Program-made: the position numbers and the translations under genes
Shown here: one piece after another, positions 62,489 through 64,000 of the stretch
Position numbering within the stretch: position 1 is the stretch's first letter
How the letters are laid out: each line of letters opens with the position of its first letter
Source: an uncultured Clostridia bacterium
GTDB taxonomy: Bacteria > Bacillota > Clostridia > TANB77 > CAG-508
Assembly (NCBI GenBank): GCA_934122085.1
Contig: CAKOVS010000001.1
Location: 62,001-126,000 of the forward strand
DNA: 64,000 nucleotides
Direction of reading: 5' to 3'
The notes under the pieces: generated by a model
Told to the model about the DNA's origin: nothing
Databases searched by the model: none
The model's input: only the letters and a program-made list of their open reading frames with translations

Positions 62489-63028
62489 TTATGCTTTAAA
62501 AGGCATTCCTAATAATGTTAGTAATTCTTTTGCCTCTTCGTCTGTTTCAGCAGTTGTTACAAATATGATATCCATTCCTCTTAATCTATCAATTTTATCA
62601 TATTCGATTTCTGGGAATATTAATTGTTCTTTAATACCCATAGAGTAGTTTCCTCTTCCATCAAAAGAATCAGCAGAAACACCTCTAAAATCTCTTACTC
62701 TTGGAAGTGCTACATTGAATAATTTGTAAACAAAATCATACATTTTGTCTGATCTTAATGTTACTTTACATCCAACATTTGCTCCTTCTCTTAACTTAAA
62801 TGCAGCAATTGATTTCTTTGCTTTTGTTATCATAGGTCTTTGACCTGTGATTTGTGTTAAATCATTCATTGCATTTTCTAATGATTTAGGATTTTCTTTT
62901 GTATCACCTAAACCTATATTTATAACTACTTTGTCAAGCTTTGGAACTTGCATTATAGATTTGTATTGAAATTTTTTCATTAAAGCTGGTACAACTTCTT
63001 TTTCATATTGTTCTCTAAGTTTTTCCAT
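62489..63028 (-). CDS. rplE: 50S ribosomal protein L5
   Basis: 179 residues. LREQYEKEVVPALMKKF start, VVINIGLGD, GQRPMITKAKKSIAAFKLREG and the end with DEEAKELLTLLGMPF. L5 binds 5S rRNA and the P-site tRNA. Standard spc order. Confidence 0.97.
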   Translation of the reverse strand: MEKLREQYEKEVVPALMKKFQYKSIMQVPKLDKVVINIGLGDTKENPKSLENAMNDLTQITGQRPMITKAKKSIAAFKLREGANVGCKVTLRSDKMYDFVYKLFNVALPRVRDFRGVSADSFDGRGNYSMGIKEQLIFPEIEYDKIDRLRGMDIIFVTTAETDEEAKELLTLLGMPFKA

Positions 63029-63049
63029 TTTATTTGTTTCCTCCTTTCA

Positions 63050-63358
63050 CTATTTGATTATAGCTCCACATTTTTTACAAATACGAACTTTTTTTCCATC
63101 TTCTACTTTATATTCAATTCTTGTAGCTTTTCCGCATTTTGGACATACTACATTAACTTTTGAACTATTGATAGCACATTCAACTGGGATTATTCCACCC
63201 TCTTCACCTTGTTTTCTAGGTTTGATGTGTTTTTTTCTTACATTTACACCTTTTACAACTACTTTTGAGTCTTTAGGCATAACTTCTAATACTTCTCCTT
63301 TTTTATCTTTATCATTTCCAGATAAAACTAAGACTGTATCTCCTTTTTTTATTCTCAT
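63050..63358 (-). CDS. rplX: 50S ribosomal protein L24
   Basis: 102 residues. KOW motif KKGDTVLVLSGNDKDKKGEVLEV at the N-terminus, then GVNVRKKHIKP and two CxxC pairs (CPKC and CKKC) near the end, so this is a zinc-binding version. L24 starts 50S assembly. Confidence 0.97.
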   Translation of the reverse strand: MRIKKGDTVLVLSGNDKDKKGEVLEVMPKDSKVVVKGVNVRKKHIKPRKQGEEGGIIPVECAINSSKVNVVCPKCGKATRIEYKVEDGKKVRICKKCGAIIK

Positions 63359-63386
63359 TGAGTTTAACCTCCTTCTTCAATAATAA

Positions 63387-63755
63387 TTATAGAACCTCAG
63401 GTGCTAATGATAATATTTTCATATAATCCTTTTCTCTTAATTCTCTTGCAACTGGGCCAAATATACGTGTTCCTCTTGGTGTTTTGTCATCTTTTATTAA
63501 TACTGCTGCATTTTCATCAAATTTAACATAAGAACCATCTGGTCTTCTTAAACCTTTTTTGCTTCTTACTATAACAGCTTTTACTACATCACCTTTTTTA
63601 ACAACGCCACCTGGTGTTGCTGTTTTAACAGAGGCAACTATAACATCACCGATGTTAGCTATTTTCATATATGATCCACCCATACATCTGATACACATTA
63701 ATTCTTTTGCACCTGTATTGTCAGCAACTTTTAATATTGTTTGTTGTTGTATCAT
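63387..63755 (-). CDS. rplN: 50S ribosomal protein L14
   Basis: 122 residues, the fixed length of the family. MIQQQTILKVADNTGAKELMCIRC and FGPVARELREKDYMKILSLAPEVL at the ends. It lies at the subunit interface. S17 ends 3 bp upstream. Confidence 0.98.
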   Translation of the reverse strand: MIQQQTILKVADNTGAKELMCIRCMGGSYMKIANIGDVIVASVKTATPGGVVKKGDVVKAVIVRSKKGLRRPDGSYVKFDENAAVLIKDDKTPRGTRIFGPVARELREKDYMKILSLAPEVL

Positions 63756-63758
63756 GAC

Positions 63759-64000
63759 TTATTTTCCTCCTTTTTCAAGAATCTCAACTACTCTCCATCT
63801 CTTATCTTTAGAAAGTGGTCTTGTTTCCATTACTTTTACTTTATCTCCTATTTCACAGCTATTGTTTTCATCATGTGCTTTTAATTTATATGTTCTTTTA
63901 ACTGTTTTTCCATATGTTTTATGGCTTACACTTGTTGCTACTGAAACAACTACTGTTTTATCCATTTTGTCAGATGTAACAGTTCCAACCATAACTTTAC
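63759..64000 (-). CDS. rpsQ: 30S ribosomal protein S17, partial
   Basis: The conserved VGTVTSDKMDKTVVVSVATSVSHKTYGKTVKRTYKLKAHDENN and RPLSKDKRWRVVEI blocks identify S17. The frame continues through residues KVM to the window edge, and family members have about ten more N-terminal residues (a RNxRK segment), so the real start lies beyond 64000; the in-frame ATG at 63992 is internal. Confidence 0.96.
   Translation of the reverse strand, partial: KVMVGTVTSDKMDKTVVVSVATSVSHKTYGKTVKRTYKLKAHDENNSCEIGDKVKVMETRPLSKDKRWRVVEILEKGGK

Overview
The window is a strongly A+T-rich chromosomal segment of a Gram-positive, endospore-forming bacterium, most probably an uncultured member of the class Clostridia (Bacillota). 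The support is an alpha/beta-type small acid-soluble spore protein, sortase and LPXTG-type proteins, six S-layer-homology (SLH) proteins, a zinc-type S14, B. subtilis-like CpsB/CpsC/CpsD proteins and an ssrA gene with a Clostridia-like tag. Placement below class is not possible from this sequence alone. Almost every gene lies on the minus strand; the exceptions are the spore protein gene, ssrA and one small membrane-protein gene.

Layout in coordinate order. 1-2480: start of a Tad/Flp-type pilus locus (CpaB-like SAF protein and two MinD/ParA-like proteins with degenerate P-loops). 2608-3944: HAD phosphatase and the spore protein. 4146-7401: polysaccharide control module (CpsB phosphatase, CpsD tyrosine kinase, CpsC chain-length protein, an unknown membrane protein). 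7499-9842: class D-like sortase and two sortase substrates, one with a cohesin-like ectodomain. 9972-15896: accessory/defence island with a frameshifted KAP NTPase, a broken Rpn nuclease and an intact AbiL/RloAB-type ATPase plus Toprim pair flanked by near-identical 37-bp repeats. 16041-30299: one long exopolysaccharide operon with its own promoter and terminator, ending in a dockerin-tagged glycoside hydrolase. 30584-42648: five SLH surface proteins (LRR, glucosaminidase, ricin/Big2 and transglutaminase-like types). 42715-52143: second polysaccharide operon, opening with a sugar transferase and an LCP ligase. 52329-53314: ssrA, a small membrane protein behind a terminator-bearing leader, and a large palindrome. 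53356-55842: an LRR-cohesin-SLH protein. 55922-58260: nucleoside deaminase, pyruvate kinase and L32. 58329-64000: secY and the spc ribosomal protein genes, lacking rpmD.

Taken together, most of the window builds the cell surface. Two polysaccharide operons each encode an initiating phospho-sugar transferase, glycosyltransferases, an EpsG-type polymerase and a flippase, and the CpsB/C/D module probably controls their output. SLH proteins and sortase substrates decorate the same wall. The combination of an SLH-anchored cohesin, a sortase-anchored cohesin-like protein and a dockerin-bearing hydrolase inside a polysaccharide operon suggests a small cell-surface docking system aimed at the cell's own polysaccharide; this is inference. 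Three frameshifts (near 10188, 13440 and 35998) may be real gene decay or assembly errors. No CRISPR array, rRNA, tRNA or complete insertion sequence was seen. No stretch of more than about 300 bases lacks a gene.
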